Shown here: positions 37,796-57,870 of the stretch, one piece after another
How the letters are laid out: the number at the start of each line of letters is the position of its first letter
Numbering within the stretch: the first letter of the stretch is position 1
Source: Branchiostoma floridae
Taxonomy: Eukaryota > Chordata > Leptocardii > Amphioxiformes > Branchiostomatidae
Assembly: GCF_000003815.2 (NCBI RefSeq)
Contig: NC_049980.1
Coordinates: 28,452,218-28,516,217 of the forward strand
Length of the DNA: 64,000 nt
Direction of reading: 5' to 3'
Notes under the pieces: generated by a model
Database searches by the model: none
Seen by the model: only the letters and a program-made list of their open reading frames with translations
What the model was told of the DNA's origin: nothing
Position numbers and translations under genes: made by a program

Positions 37796-38764
37796 GCATG
37801 TCAGGAGGATTAAAACCCAGCACCCAGAGGTTCTGGACCAAACACTCTCAAAGATCTTGCCATCGAAAAATCAAAAGAACAACGGCCAAATGTCTTCTAA
37901 ATGTCTACCAGCAAGTCAGCCAGCACGGTATTTCCATGTTTTTTTCTTGGGTTTCATCCCAAAAGTAAAGCTATTATATCACAGTTGTCTATACAAAAAA
38001 CACGCATGGATGATATAAACACTAACACCATTTGCCTCCATCGATGCCATATTTTAAAGATCTCTCCAGTGCAGCGTTATTTTTTACGTCTGATGCAAGC
38101 TAGTTATCCTGCCTGGATATGTCCTTGGGATGAGCAACATGGCGCCAGTAAAGTCTGTGTTCACTCCCGAGAGAAGGGGACTCAATTAGCAGTTTTCAAT
38201 TAGTCAGCCCACGTCATTACTTGGTAATTGGCAAGTGGGAGCAATTTTCGTTAAGACTTATTAGACCGTATTGCAATTAGAGATTGGGGAAATCATCTCG
38301 CCATATTGCTCAGTGATAACAACCGGAATCGAGTGCTTCTATATCAATATTTTCAATATTTTTCAATTATTATTGTGATATTTTCTCCTTAGGCGCCCCT
38401 TTTGACGTGACGGCAATGCTATTGGATTCTTCTGACCCGATTTTAATGCGAAGCAAGATACTAAAGTATAGTATAAACGACAACAAAAAACACAAAAAGG
38501 AAAAAAAATCGATATCTATGAAATTCTGCCCCGATGCCAAGGGGTGTAAAGGTAGTGAACACGTCACAAATTAAAGCCAACTCACAGTTGATTTCCTTTT
38601 AATATATAGGAATTCCGTGTCAATGTTTTAACCAGGAGGTTATATAACCTTTTTGGTCTCTATAGAACCTCATTGGTTTTATGTAACAGGCCCAAAGGGT
38701 TTGGGAACCACAGAAAGGTCAGACACACATCACGTGCCAGTGATTCTGACAACACGATACAGTG
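37796..38764. other. Gene-free stretch, nothing recognised
   Basis: ORFs up to 100 codons, overlapping in two frames near 37.8-38.2 kb, no domain. Confidence 0.4.
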
Positions 38765-39079
38765 CCCCATTTCAGTGGACAGCGATCGCGCTGTGACCTA
38801 AACTCGACTAGTGTAACCCTTGATTTCATCGTCGTCGGAATATGATACATCATATAAAAGTATGGCTGAAAAGGAAAGAGAACACGCGAAGCGTAAAAAA
38901 TATTTTTAGTTTTTTATCTCTGGGAAAATCGTTGACGATACTTTTATTGCAAGATCATGCCAGTGGGCTAATTGCAAAATAAGACCGTGGTATATACATG
39001 TACAGGACATGAACATGTCATCTAAATAGCTCTGTCGAATCAAAATTCGCAGCGAGGTCTCCGCTCTCGTGGAATGGGA
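38765..39079 (+). mobile_element. MITE family A, diverged longer copy
   Basis: Left CCCCATTTCAGTGGACAGC then GATCGCGCTGTGACC. Right TTCGCAGCGAGGTCTCCGC then TCTCGTGGAATGGG. The ends match family A but the interior is about 65 bp longer and largely different. Confidence 0.5.
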
Positions 39080-39179
39080 GCCTTACTTTACGTAGAACCA
39101 AAGTCTTCCTACATGCAGCGCACGCTTGTACAGTCTGAGACGTTACGTCAGAACAGAGCTTACCGAAGATCTCCTAAAG

Positions 39180-39685
39180 GCTGGTGGTAAGCCGCTTCTT
39201 AGGGACGCCTGTCATTTGCAGGAAGCCCCTTGGCACCGATCATGTGGATAGGAGAAAAGGTTATCAATTCCCCCACGTTATCACAGGCCTGACAAAGGAT
39301 CATATCTCACTTCTGGCAAGTTCTGCGTGGTACTATCTGTTTCTGCCATATGTCACTGAACGCCTATACAGTTTGGGGCACTGTGTCAGTCAAAACAGTC
39401 AAGATCCGGAGGAAATAACATCTGCACGGTAAAGCCACCTTTTACCGACAGCCTGTCGTCAGGTTTGCACAGATTATGTGGATGGGTTCCAAGATCTTGG
39501 TGGGAAACGTCCTCAATTTCCCCCACTTTACCATGATAGTCTTGATAAAGGATCGTGCCAACTTTTTCCTGCCATATTGCACTCAAGCCTTAACAGTCTG
39601 GGGCGCTGTACCAGACCAGGCCTGGGGTTCTGGGGACAGGAAGGTCGGGACGGTAAGCCGAGGCTTAATACCCCATCAGACGATG
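39180..39685. repeat. Direct duplication of about 250 bp
   Basis: Two diverged units share in the same order GATTATGTGGAT or GATCATGTGGAT, TCAATTCCCCCACG or TCAATTTCCCCCACT, ACAAAGGATC or ATAAAGGATC, CTGCCATAT and CAGTTTGGGGC or CAGTCTGGGGC. No gene. The overlapping ORFs in both units are short. Confidence 0.6.
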
Positions 39686-41470
39686 CTCACTCGCGGTTAG
39701 GATGGAGGAAAGTAATAGATAAACTCCGTAAATAAGTATATTACACCGCTCTGAGTACCACACAAGGCCCGTGAGCCAACAAAAGTTGTCGTGTCTGTAT
39801 TAAAGCTAGATAAAAGTTCACGGTAACTTTTGAACTGCCTCCAGCGAACTACCACACGTTGTGATGTCGATGAAAAAACATCTTATGCAATTCGGCAACT
39901 CTTTAGGGCTTTGTTATGTACTTTTCAGGCTATTTATGGCGGTCTAATACCGGTGTGTACAGTTAGGATATAACCTCCCTCCGGCCTAACCGCAAAGGGT
40001 CTTAGGTTAATGGCGTTCTGAGGATTAACCAAAGCTCCCCGGTCCGGCGCTACATGTACGTGTCTTGTGTGGTGCTGTTCTGGTGTAGTATGTACACATC
40101 CAGGTTCCTAAAGATAAAAGAACGAATTCTCTTACCCCTGTGTGTTTTTATGTTGTCGGTTAAGTCACATTATTTTTACATCTTGAATCATATTTTAATA
40201 TCATAGGTTAGACAAATCTAACTTTGGTCGCTTTACGGTCGCCCAGTGATCACCGTCTAGTGGAAATGGGGTCAAAATGCTAGGAAAAGGGTATTCTGCA
40301 CAGAAAGAATGTTTGGTGTTCTGGCGAAGTAGGTTAAGGTGTAAAAATCAAACAATTTTTCCCGAGGCTCGCGCGCCTGATGAAAACTCGATCCATATCT
40401 ATTCAATTGTCTGTAGGGTTAAACATAAATTTTCATTTCCCCAACAAAGAATTCGCAATGAATTACGAGACAACCTACTTCATGTCACCTCGATGACATT
40501 GATATCCTTTCTGTTGTAGTGAACGGCTGCATCATGGACGTTGTCGTGAATGATGTGCAATAAAAAATAGGGTCAGTGTTAAACACATTTTCCCTTGGTC
40601 GAAAAGTTGTTTATTCAATTGACAACAATGAATGAAGGAAAGAAACAATGAGCCTTCCTGTAAATGGAGCGATGGTGAGCGAATGAACCATGTACATAGC
40701 AGCCGATGGCTGAATTGCGCGCCTTTGATTACTCAAAACAAATTAACATAACTAAAATGGTACGCTTAAAATGGTATTCACTCATCAAACGTACAGCTCT
40801 GTAGACCATACTCTTAAGTGGCCAGATATTCTGCAGAGTAATCCAATGTATGAAATGCTCCTGTAGTTAGCTGTCACTTACTGGTTAAGCAGTAAATCTT
40901 TTGAACATCGGAAATAACGTTATTGAAATAAAAATAGCAGCACTGGGAAGATGTTCAGTTCAGAAACACCAGTAGCTTAATTAAGGGTAGAAGTTTTTAT
41001 TCGACAGCCATTGCTCTTGCATTGTATTTAAAATTGCACATACGAGGTCAAGTCACACTGACAGTATTATCTCATGAGACCATGCTTGGTGCAGCGCCAC
41101 TGGCACCACGCCATCCTACAGCGCCCTGCCGGTGTTTCCTGTGGCTGACTTTTTAGCATCGTTTTCTTGGCGTAGCTCCTTAATGTTTAGATGTCGAACA
41201 GGTCAGATCGATCTCATCACACGCATTAATGGGGACTGATGGAATTGCTTTGTCGGCGTCTGTCTTGATCCCATTTTTGGCGACTGTCCCGAATGCTCGA
41301 TGTGTGTTGACATAAGACATGGAGTGTTGCCATTGGCTGTGCTGAGATGCAACTTCTTTACTTGTACTTCACAAGCTTAAGGGTCAGAAATGCGAAGCGA
41401 TTAACAGATACTAGACGTTTCTAAGACCTTGTAATCATCTCAAGACCTTATTTAGGCCAATACTTACACG
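39686..41470. other. Gene-free stretch with a MITE fragment
   Basis: About 40110-40271 is a right-half fragment of MITE family A (AACGAATTCTCTTACC, TGTTGTCGGTTAAGTCACA, then CACCGTCTAGTGGAAATGGG). The rest shows no gene or repeat that I can name. Confidence 0.45.
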
Positions 41471-41473
41471 TGT

Positions 41474-41595
41474 CTAGACTTAGACTTAGACTTAGACTTA
41501 GACTTAGACTTAGACTTAGACTTAGACTTAGACTTAGACTTAGACTTAGACTTAGACTTAGACTTAGACTTAGACTTAGACTTAGACTTAGACTC
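41474..41595. repeat. (CTTAGA)n hexamer array, about 20 units
   Basis: About 120 bases of perfect CTTAGA repeats, equivalent to (TTAGAC)n. It differs from the metazoan telomere repeat TTAGGG at two positions, so it is not a canonical interstitial telomere. Confidence 0.95.
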
Positions 41596-41790
41596 TTTGA
41601 AACAGCAATAGTCACAGTCGTCAGCAAGAAGTAATGAATTGATTAATCAATCAATTAATGAATGAATGAATAATGAACGAACCTTATTCTTGGCAATTTT
41701 ACATATTACGCTGTATGATATGACAACCACAAAGAAATAACACAATAATACTCGTCTATTCTAAAACTATGACTGCAGGAATATAAACGG

Positions 41791-41893
41791 TAGCCTGAGT
41801 ACTATCCTCCGTAGTGACCGCTAGCTCACCGCCATGATCCCGAAAGCGAAAGTAGTGAGCCAGCGGTCACTACGGAGGATGGTACTCAGGCTT
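41791..41893. mobile_element. Foldback element with 9 bp target duplication
   Basis: TATAAACGG at 41782-41790 is repeated at 41894-41902. The 103 bp between them is nearly one hairpin: AGCCTGAGTACTATCCTCCG on the left pairs with CGGAGGATGGTACTCAGGCT on the right, and pairing continues inward to about 38 bp with two mismatches. Related ends occur at 54078-54197 and 55896-56049. Confidence 0.75.
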
Positions 41894-41902
41894 TATAAAC
41901 GG

Positions 41903-42842
41903 AATAACGGATTGACATAGTGTATTTTTTACCCATTACGATACAGTCTCCACTATTGAACGCCATAATGGGTGAACACGCTCGAGTCATCTGCTGATAA
42001 ATTGCCCGACCACCAATGAAGACGACATCGAATGACAAAATAGAAATGATGCAATTACAAAATAAATCCTCAGCAAGATTAAGGCTCGCTTGATTAATGA
42101 GGTCACAACGGGGAGAGGGGGTTTGCGTAATGATTTCAGGGTAAAATAAAATGATACAATTATTTTCTTGCAGCCCCCCAACGATTACAAATTGTGTGAT
42201 GGATGACCATACGTCACGAAAGGGGGAGGGGGGAACCGTTCTTCTCTTGGTAAAAGTAGAGCACTATAGCATTAGCGATCTTCAAGGACATGCCGGGAGG
42301 GAAGGTCGTACTGAGAGTTTTCTGATTCCCCCGTTTTGTCTTACAAACTTGCCTTTCCAAGTCAGAACGTTGTAACTAATAAAAAGACTATCAGTATGCA
42401 TGTAACGTTAACTTGGTTTAAACAAGGGTTTTATAGATATCTAGATACAACCAGTAAAACCACCTTGGTTCAAACAAACATTAAACAAACAAAAAAAGCA
42501 CACCATGGTACAAAAAAACGACTAATGGAGCCTAGCTACCAAATGAGGCTACAACCTAATTTTTTAAGAAAAGAATAGAAGTAACGTTACATGTAACGTT
42601 ACCTGGTTCACAGAAAAAGGGAAAGGTTGGAAAGTACGGATCTGATAGAAAGTTAGAAAGTGGCACCCGCTATCAGGATCAGATTCAGGACGTCAAAAGA
42701 TAAATTCTGATGTTTGGAGAAGAACCGCTAGATGGCGTGGTTGCACGGGTGACCTTTTACCTTGGCTTAGTCGCATGTGTTTCTTTCGCGATTGCGAAAT
42801 TTGTGTAGTTTGTGAGGGTAGACGATCCACAAAGTATCGAAA
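41903..42842. other. Upstream region of RIOK2, with a palindrome
   Basis: No gene upstream of RIOK2 is supported. A perfect 22 bp palindrome at 42581-42602 is built from GTAACGTTACA and its reverse complement. CTAGATGGCGTGG near 42729 is a weak YY1-like match in the last 120 bases before the start codon. No TATA box is obvious. The transcription start is not determinable from sequence alone. Confidence 0.4.
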
Positions 42843-50576
<7,734 letters not shown>

Positions 50577-51132
50577 AGGGGATTTTATGATCCATACCTG
50601 GGACAGACATTTGATTTTGAGACACCCCTTCTGTCCCAAAGTCTGAATTTCATGACATGGGATTGATGAAGACGACAACATGTCAACATGTGCTCCCAAA
50701 ACAATTGAGTAGGAAGGAACAACATTTGAGGCTGGAAACAGCCCTTGGTAATTTTTGTTGACAGTAATTTTTTATTTCAGCAACCTTTCCACCACAAAAC
50801 GTGAACAGTACAGACATTCTGTCAGTGATGTCTTCTGTTTGTCCACATTCAAAACACTGAACTACTCTCTCTTCCCATACTGAAAAATTTAGTCTTCTCA
50901 AATCAGAACAGATTTAGAGTACTTTGGTTTTGCCATGCAAGAAAATGGGAAACTCTCAACATTTTCTGTTGTTCAGCAAATACAAATGTATGTAATGTTA
51001 CATGTATAGTATACATGTCAGAATGATAAGATGAATACAAAGTAATTTTGTCCTGCATAAGTGATATGGCAAAGAGTTACAGTAAATCTGATAACATAGA
51101 CTTATATAAAGGAAGCTAAGGGCATTCTTAGA

Positions 51133-51138
51133 AATAAA
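51133..51138 (+). terminator. Candidate RIOK2 polyadenylation signal
   Basis: The first clear AATAAA downstream of the RIOK2 stop codon, about 557 bases after it. This gives a 3' UTR of roughly 0.6 kb. No transcript evidence. Confidence 0.5.
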
Positions 51139-51159
51139 ACACATTTATGCTACAAAAGC

Positions 51160-52570
51160 TGTCCTTTTTGTAAGATCTGATGCATGTCACCCGAAGAATT
51201 ACTTTTACATACTATTAGTCTAAGGTGTAAAAAATCAAACATAAACCGTCTGACTGGTGTTATAAGCAGTTTAAAGTTGGCAGAGTACACTGGCCCAAAT
51301 CAGGGAGAAGGTTGAACTCTGACACATGATGGCTATCCGTAATGTACTTAGAAAATGTCAGAAATCAACCCAGTAGCCCACAAGACCTCATATTGCTTTG
51401 TATAGATGAACAACATAGTGGCAACAGCACTGAAGTACTAATCATTAGCTAGTGTGGACACACTGTAAGTAGGTCAGAAAAGAACCTTTGTCACATGACC
51501 TTTGATCCCACAGTTCCACAGCCAACAAGACATCAGTGGACATTTAACGCTGTCTTCTCATGGGCTAATGCGGGATTTTCGGGCCAGCAAATGTCTGGAA
51601 GTTACTGTCTTTCTTTGCATCTAATACTCTGGAAATATAAAAAAGCTCCGTGGGAAATATGAACGATTATTTCTGAATTACTTACGTATAGACGAAAGTC
51701 AGTAGATACAAGAGAGTTGATGACATCACGTGGTGTAACGCGCATGTAAACAACTTCCCTGCCCTTTAAGACAAACACAGTTATCAGAGAAACATGTTGG
51801 TAACCACCTGCACATCGTGAGGATAGGGTGCGACAATGGGCGGACATAAGCTTGGAGTGCTCCACGTTTTTATCATCACTAACTGTTGTCTGCTGTTTGA
51901 CGTTGGTGGTGTTACATGTGGTAAGGTATTTAAATCTATAATCACACGCAACGTTATTGTTGCGTATTCATGCGTCACGTATGTTCTATTTTAGGCCGCT
52001 TCAGAGATCCGGTCAAAATAGGACAATTTTTCTACAGTTAGGAACGTTAACATTACCTATAGCTATAACACGTCGTGAAATGTGAAAATCTAGCATGGTA
52101 GTTTACTTTAAGAAACTCTTTACAAAAAAGTGGCATAGAATAGATTGAGAAATAACACCACTACTGCACTGTAGTCATGTTTACTCTTTGGTGTCCTTAA
52201 TGATAACAGATCTAGAGTAGCGTGTGACATCGGCAAACACACGGAAATTTGTTACAAATAACAGTAGATGTTGTAGGGTGAATCTCTAACTGCCTCACTA
52301 ATACGTGGGTCGGACGTGAATACATGTGCGGGAGTCAGTCTGCCTCGGCGGTTTATACAATGCGGATAAAATTCGAAACTTGTCGAAGTGTGTTGAAACC
52401 TTATACAAATGTCAAGTTTAACTTGGAGTGAAAAAAGTCCCTTTACCCTAACCCTAACTGTACTGCATGAAATGCATGATAAAAAAGTATTTTAAATCCC
52501 AACTAGGAGCGAAGACGATACATGTATGTCCAAATTTCGAATTACTATCATTCATTGTGTATTGTTGTAG
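51160..52570. other. Intergenic region or 5' intron of the mucin-like gene
   Basis: No supported exon found. The first exon of the next gene, expected to encode a signal peptide, should lie here or be interleaved further upstream, but no ORF with a convincing hydrophobic start and matching phase-1 donor was seen. Confidence 0.4.
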
Positions 52571-53469
52571 GCACAACGACGATGCCAACTACCGTCTCTC
52601 TGACGTCAGTATCATCACCATCGGAAACGGTTGCCACGGAGACGGCAACGCCCTTCGCTGCCTCATCGCCAGTCACCAAACTGCCGATCACAACACCATT
52701 ACATACTCTGTCCTCTACGACTGGATCTGTTACAACTGCCTCTTCACAAACCATCAGCAAAGAGGATACTATAAGACCAGCCTTGACAACGCCGCCAGGT
52801 GACGCTCATACGACGTCGAAAGGTAGCAATGCAACCACAGTGCCAGCGACGATTAGCAACGTCACCACTACAAACGCTGTTGATGAGCCAACGACCAGCA
52901 AACCTGATGATGCAAACGTTACGTCGTCATCCACGCCATCAACGATGCCCCAAACATCGAACACTCCAAGTAACTCATCTTCTTTCCACACATCTACTGT
53001 GTCTACAAATATGACAACTGACGATGTCCTTCCAACAGACATCGCTGAACAGACAACCATTCCTGTGAATTCATCCTCGGTTGACGGACCCACCATTAAC
53101 GTAACCATGACAAGTCCAGTAGAAAATTCTACCAATCCACTCAGTAATGCAACGGTGAACCCCCTCCAAACCACCTCACCAGAAAATGCCGGACAAACTG
53201 ATGATAACCATCAAACAGGACCCCCTCTTGTTCCTATCATCTTAGGCGTGGTTGGAGGAGTTTTAGTCGTCGGCGTTTTGGTCACTGTCTGGATCTGGAA
53301 GAGGAGGAACGGAAAGGACATTTTCAGGGACCTTATCCCCCTTGTCGACAAGAAACCGGACACCGACTCTGGTTTTGAAGATTTTCCCTACTACGGGGAA
53401 GTCCTGTCAGCGCGCGAGGTGGAACCTGTGTTTGGCCAGCTCCAAGTCGGCGGCCACGACGCGACATGA
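52571..53469 (+). CDS. Mucin-like single-pass membrane protein, last exon (partial gene)
   Basis: The exon starts after an acceptor (TATTGTTGTAG) in phase 1 and runs open to a TGA, adding about 298 residues. Residues up to about 219 are very rich in Thr and Ser with scattered Asn-X-Thr/Ser sites, a pattern typical of heavily O-glycosylated ectodomains. A single hydrophobic segment (LVPIILGVVGGVLVVGV and onward, about 53227-53298) is followed by the basic stop-transfer WKRRNGK and a cytoplasmic tail of about 55 residues with acidic and tyrosine motifs (FEDFPYYGEV). This indicates a type I cell-surface protein. Low-complexity mucin regions cannot be assigned to a family by eye. An ATG-initiated reading at 52522 has no signal peptide, so I prefer a spliced upstream exon, which I could not find. 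Confidence 0.7.
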
Positions 53470-53717
53470 TCTCTATCCAAGCAGATATAACAGTAGGCTA
53501 TCTGTAAAAAGCGCGCACCTCCAGAAAAACCTACAAAACATCGCTAAATACGTTCAAAACAAGTCCTATTGCTACTAAATCTGCTTTGAGATTAGAAGCA
53601 ACGTAACCACGACACTTACCAACATTTCCTTTCCGAACTTGATTTGCCGTGTGAGATACTCTGCTGTTCCTTCAAGTTACCTTGGTACAAGATGTTTTCC
53701 GCTTTGTCCACTAATGT

Positions 53718-53723
53718 AATAAA
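53718..53723 (+). terminator. Candidate polyadenylation signal of the mucin-like gene
   Basis: AATAAA about 250 bases after the stop codon. Confidence 0.45.
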
Positions 53724-54077
53724 TACACGCCTCATTCTGTCCGCTCGAAATTGATTTCTGCTTTGCCCACTCTTTGTGAAAATGTAGTCAGCGAACACCA
53801 TGCCACTGATGTGATTTAATATCGACTTACATGAGACGTAACTTAAACCAAGTCAATGATAGGGAAATGATAATAAGCTTTACATGTTTAATTGAAAGTC
53901 GATCAATTCAATCAAGTTCAAATTATATTCTACTCAAGAAAGTTTGTCTTTAGGCTTAATCTTATTGTTTCATTTGGAATATACTTTAACCAGTTGAGTT
54001 GTGTATTCAGTCAGAAGTGTAAATATATGAATGTGCTGGCACCCAATATCAGCTAACTTAAAGCTGCCTAGTTTTGC

Positions 54078-54197
54078 TTGCCAGGTATCCATCCGTACTA
54101 TAGATCCCGTGTCTATTCTGTCCTCTCCACAAATACGTATTTGCAGAGAAGACAGAAGAGACTCGGGAGCTATAATACGGCTGGATACCAGGCTATG
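54078..54197. mobile_element. Foldback element, TAGCCTGG-end family
   Basis: Ends CCAGGTATCCATCCGTACTA and TAATACGGCTGGATACCAGG are inverted, with a further inverted pair inside (TCTGTCCTCTCC.. and ..AGAGAAGACAGA). GTTTTGC flanks both sides (54071-54077 and 54198-54204), a likely target duplication. Confidence 0.6.
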
Positions 54198-55389
54198 GTT
54201 TTGCCATGTACATAAGCAATTTCAACAAATCTAAATCTGAATTTGGTAGTGTCTTCTGTTACCGGCTTGCTCATAAGAGAGTAAAGCGCTCCAGAAGGCA
54301 AAGACACCGAAAGGTGAAAGGGTCTTGAGCTGCACAGCATATGTTTTGTGTAGTAACAACATTGTTCCGCCAGGGGAGGCCAGTGGTTTGGAATACAGAA
54401 TTGATAACTGCACTGACCCCAGAGACAATAAATAAGATAAAGTAGCAAATTGGCGTCTAAAATAAGTAAAAGAACTATCATAAGGAATTACCCATGTCAA
54501 AAGTAAGTACAACAATAAAGTTCCAAACAAAAGGATATATTTCTTTTGAAATGTTCAACATATCAATTTCATGCAGGGAGGTTGGACTGAACAAACATAT
54601 GGATTTCGAGGATTAATTCTTGATATATGACAGTATTCGAGAAGATATTGGCCCAGAATTGATACTATCCTTATTCTACATCTTTTAGCATAGAGGAAAA
54701 GAAGGGTTGAATGGACTATATCTCTTGATCATGGCATGTTTTTGAGAGTTGCCTTGCAGAATACAGAGCAAAATGAAGGGATTCGATGGATCCATATCCG
54801 ATATCACAATCACAATCTTTACACTAAAACATTTCACTTAGTTTAGTGTTTCAATTCTTGTGAATCAGAACAAAGTTTCCTAAATCATTTACAAGTACAA
54901 CTAAAGGCCAACGGGAATCCAAAAAGAATAAGTCTCATTCAAACTTTGCATTTTGCTTTCAATCTTCGCCATTGCATATTCACAGTTTCGAAATGAAGGT
55001 CTTATACATTTTGTACATCTAAAAGGACTACACAGATTTGCTTTCTCACAAGAAACTGCAATTTATTATCAAGAGACGAACAGGTGTGTTCCGCCTAAAA
55101 CATTTTCCTTATTTCATTATCTATATAAACACTAGTACAATATCACACTTATCTCCTCCCTACTAGCATTACAGGTCACAATTATACAGGCTACAATATA
55201 TTACAATCATCTTCGCTTAAAATATACATGGATTTCTAAAACTTCAACAAACAGAGTGACTTGTGCAACTCCACACGTTAATGATACACAGTCAGATATA
55301 TTGCCCCCTGAACTTGGCAGGCGCACTGTTCCCGACCGAACATTAAACTACACATCCAGGGGATGAGATATCGGATGGTCCGGGATGTC

Positions 55390-56562
55390 CTAGCCCCCAT
55401 ATGGATGTTGCTTGTTTGGTGATACCGGTTCCCAGGTTTCCGGACCTGAATGGTTAGATAAGAGCTTTCATTATGATTTAAATACTTGACCAAGAATATC
55501 ATGACTCTAAAAAATGCTGTTTTAGTCATTGATTTTCGCTATATACTTTCGGCAGGACATAGCAAAATATTGCTCGAAATAGTAATGATAGCAGATGTAG
55601 CAGTTCAACAAAAGAAGTGAGCAACTTACACCTTAAGGACGCAACCATTTGCAGGGCCTCCTCCCGGGGGATGCCGTAGTGGACCATTAGATCGTCGAGC
55701 TGCGGGAAGAAAGGAAAGAAGCTATCAGGATCTTGTAAGTTCAAGCTTTGTTGACCCACTCTCCAATAATCTAACCTCACTCTACACTACGCTACAGGCA
55801 AAACATCAAGACTAAAAAAAGATAAGCCACCGTGGATCCTCATTCCACAACAGGAGTCCTGCCTGAAGAAAGGAACGTTACATCGCTTGCTGCCCTAGCC
55901 TTGGTACCATCCGGGTAGTATGTTCGCTTCTGCTACCACAGCAGAGAAGCGACAGTATATAGCGTATGGCAAATGTCAGGCGAGAAGCGACTGTATATAG
56001 TGTATAATTAACGCCGGAGCGAACTACTTTCCGGATGGTACCCAGGCTATTCCTGCGCTGCATAGTCAGCACGGCAGTCGGGCGTAGTCGGACGGCACTG
56101 TGCTGTCAAATCTGTATACATGGCTAGCGCATTTTACTTACGGAATGAACCGCCTTTATCAGCAGCCGTTCCTCCTCCGAATTCCACATGTCGAGTCCCG
56201 TCCTCTTTCTTTGCATCATAACAAAGCTCTGAAATTAAAGTGCGAGAAAAAGAATTATTTCAGTTTGTTATCATATATCCAGTCTACAGTGCTACACGTT
56301 TATAGACAGATGAACAAATAAGTCTCTGAAGCCAGGATTTACTCCATGTCACAGAAACCCTGCGATCGGCAAGTATTACTGGTGTAAAACGCGTAGCTAC
56401 GTAGCTAAAATGTAGAATTCAACGTACTTTCGCCTGGTCCCAGGTGACCCCAGCCTCCGCCGCCTCTTCTGCCAATGCTGCGATCCGCGGCTGGCTGAGA
56501 TCGGTGGTCATGAGACCCCTGCTCCACAGCCCATTCAGGATGTCTATCTGTGCCTTCTCCAT
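55390..56562 (-). CDS. Small helix-turn-helix-like protein, paralogue 1 (four coding exons)
   Basis: Coding exons on the minus strand are 56562-56428, 56228-56142, 55699-55630 and 55445-55390, giving 115 aa (116 if translation starts at the ATG ending the 5' exon at 57718). All introns are GT-AG and phases join (0, 0, 1). The N-terminal part has a helical pattern: QIDILNGLWSRG, then PRIAALAEEAAEAG, then TWDQAKSFVMMQRKR. The spacing resembles homeodomain helices 1-3, but the usual Trp48 and Asn51 are replaced by Phe and Met. A second helical stretch follows (SEEERLLIKAVHS, LDDLMVHYGIPREEALQM). The C-terminus is short and Pro-rich. The exon layout is identical in paralogue 2, which argues strongly for a real gene. 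I do not recognise the family. Homeodomain-like is inference, and another helical fold is possible. Confidence 0.7.
55896..56049. mobile_element. Foldback element in intron 2 of paralogue 1
   Basis: Left TAGCCTTGGTACCATCCGG and right CCGGATGGTACCCAGGCTA are inverted. The interior has two AGAAGCGAC(A/T)GTATATAG copies. Absent at the matching place in paralogue 2, so it was inserted after the duplication, or lost from unit 2. Confidence 0.65.
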
Positions 56563-57717
56563 CTGCAAATAACACCATTATATTATGTTTTAGCCACATT
56601 TTTATTTTTTCTTAGCCGAAGAATTAAGAAATAATTGTATTAATATGAAACTTGCGTTTAGGTCAACTTACGATATAGTGAAGCGTTTTTGAAACCACGG
56701 AAAGAATTTAACTTCCTTCAACCGACATTTTCTTAAAGAACGTTTCGAGTGTCACCTAGGTAATCGACTTTCGGGATTTAGTTATCTTTTGAAATGCAAC
56801 CGACGTAACATTACATATAAACTCACAAAAGTTAACAGTAAGGAATAACTCGCTAATCATCGCTAATCATACAGGCGTCGCGTCGTCTGCTAAATCAAAC
56901 ACTTGCATTTTACATTCATCTTTAAAAGCGTTCAAATGTGTTGTGTTGGTATTGATTATATCAGATATTCGAATTAGCGGAGTCGCGTGATTTTCATTCC
57001 ACAACGTTTACGATGTAAAAACAAGACATACAATGGCCGCTAGAGGAAAAACGTGTATAATGGCATCGATTCTCGTACTTTGAAAGCATGGACACACAGA
57101 ATCTTATCGCCCTTAGATATTTCTTCGCGGAAGAATTTAAAAAATTGTATTACTGTAACACTTGCGTTTAGGGAAAGTTACGATGTAGTGAAGTAAATAA
57201 GGAACGAACTTAGCTTCCTACAACCGACATGTTCTTAAAGAACGTTTCGATCGAATGTCACGTAGGTAATCGACTGTAAAATTACGTGATCTATCTTTTG
57301 AAATGTAACCGACGAAAAGATAAACTCACAAAAGTAAACAATGTCTATAAGAAATAACTTATACTTAACCAAAAAAAAACTCTCTAAAAAGAGGTCACTC
57401 ATTATACAGACGTCACGTCGTCTGCTAAATCAAACACTATTTTACAGTCAGATTCAAAAGCGTTCAAACGTGTTGTGTTGGTATCGATTATATCAAATTA
57501 ACGGAGAAGGGCGATTTTCATTGAATTTCCACAACGTTTGCGACGTAAAAACGAGACATACAATGGTCGCTAGAGGAAATACGTGTATGAAATGTCTACG
57601 AAAAATTGTATCGCTTCTCGTACTACGAAAGCATGGACACACAGAATCTTATTGCCCTAAAATATTTCTTCGCAAAAGAATTGTATTACTGTGACATTCG
57701 CGTTTAGGTAAACTTAC
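56563..57717 (-). repeat. First intron of paralogue 1, two internal units of about 500 bp
   Basis: Two tandem copies are marked by CAACCGACATTTTCTTAAAG or its variant at about 56719 and 57223. Each contains GTAATCGACT, the GGCGTCGCGTCGTCTGC type phrase, CGTTCAAA.GTGTTGTGTTGG, and a piece matching the end of the 5' exon with its donor, now mutated. Confidence 0.7.
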
Positions 57718-57870
57718 CATGTAGTGAAGTGATGCGTTGTTTCACCTGGTCTTTCACCTGCGGCGATGGTGATGTGGCCGATCGTACCGGCGGTCAGGTT
57801 TTGAATGAGAGGTTTGAAGTAACGAAGACGCTCGGATTGTCTTCGTTCGAGTGTTCTTTTGTTTGTTCTA
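57718..57870 (-). other. 5' exon of paralogue 1, mostly untranslated
   Basis: The minus-strand exon ends ..CTACATG at 57718, followed by donor GTAAGT. Joined to the next exon it gives ATG ATG GAG, so translation could begin at the last codon of this exon. An in-frame TGA lies 24 bases upstream of that ATG. The upstream limit (transcription start or acceptor) is not defined. Highly similar to 62235-62390. Confidence 0.5.

Noticed and set aside
52444..52462. Telomere-like CCCTAACCCTAA
   Set aside because: Only two units, easily chance.
52806..53174. 122-codon minus-strand ORF
   Set aside because: Antisense shadow of the Thr/Ser-rich exon of the mucin-like gene.
57341..57694. 117-codon plus-strand ORF
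   Set aside because: Lies antisense in an intronic repeat whose other copies do not keep the frame open.
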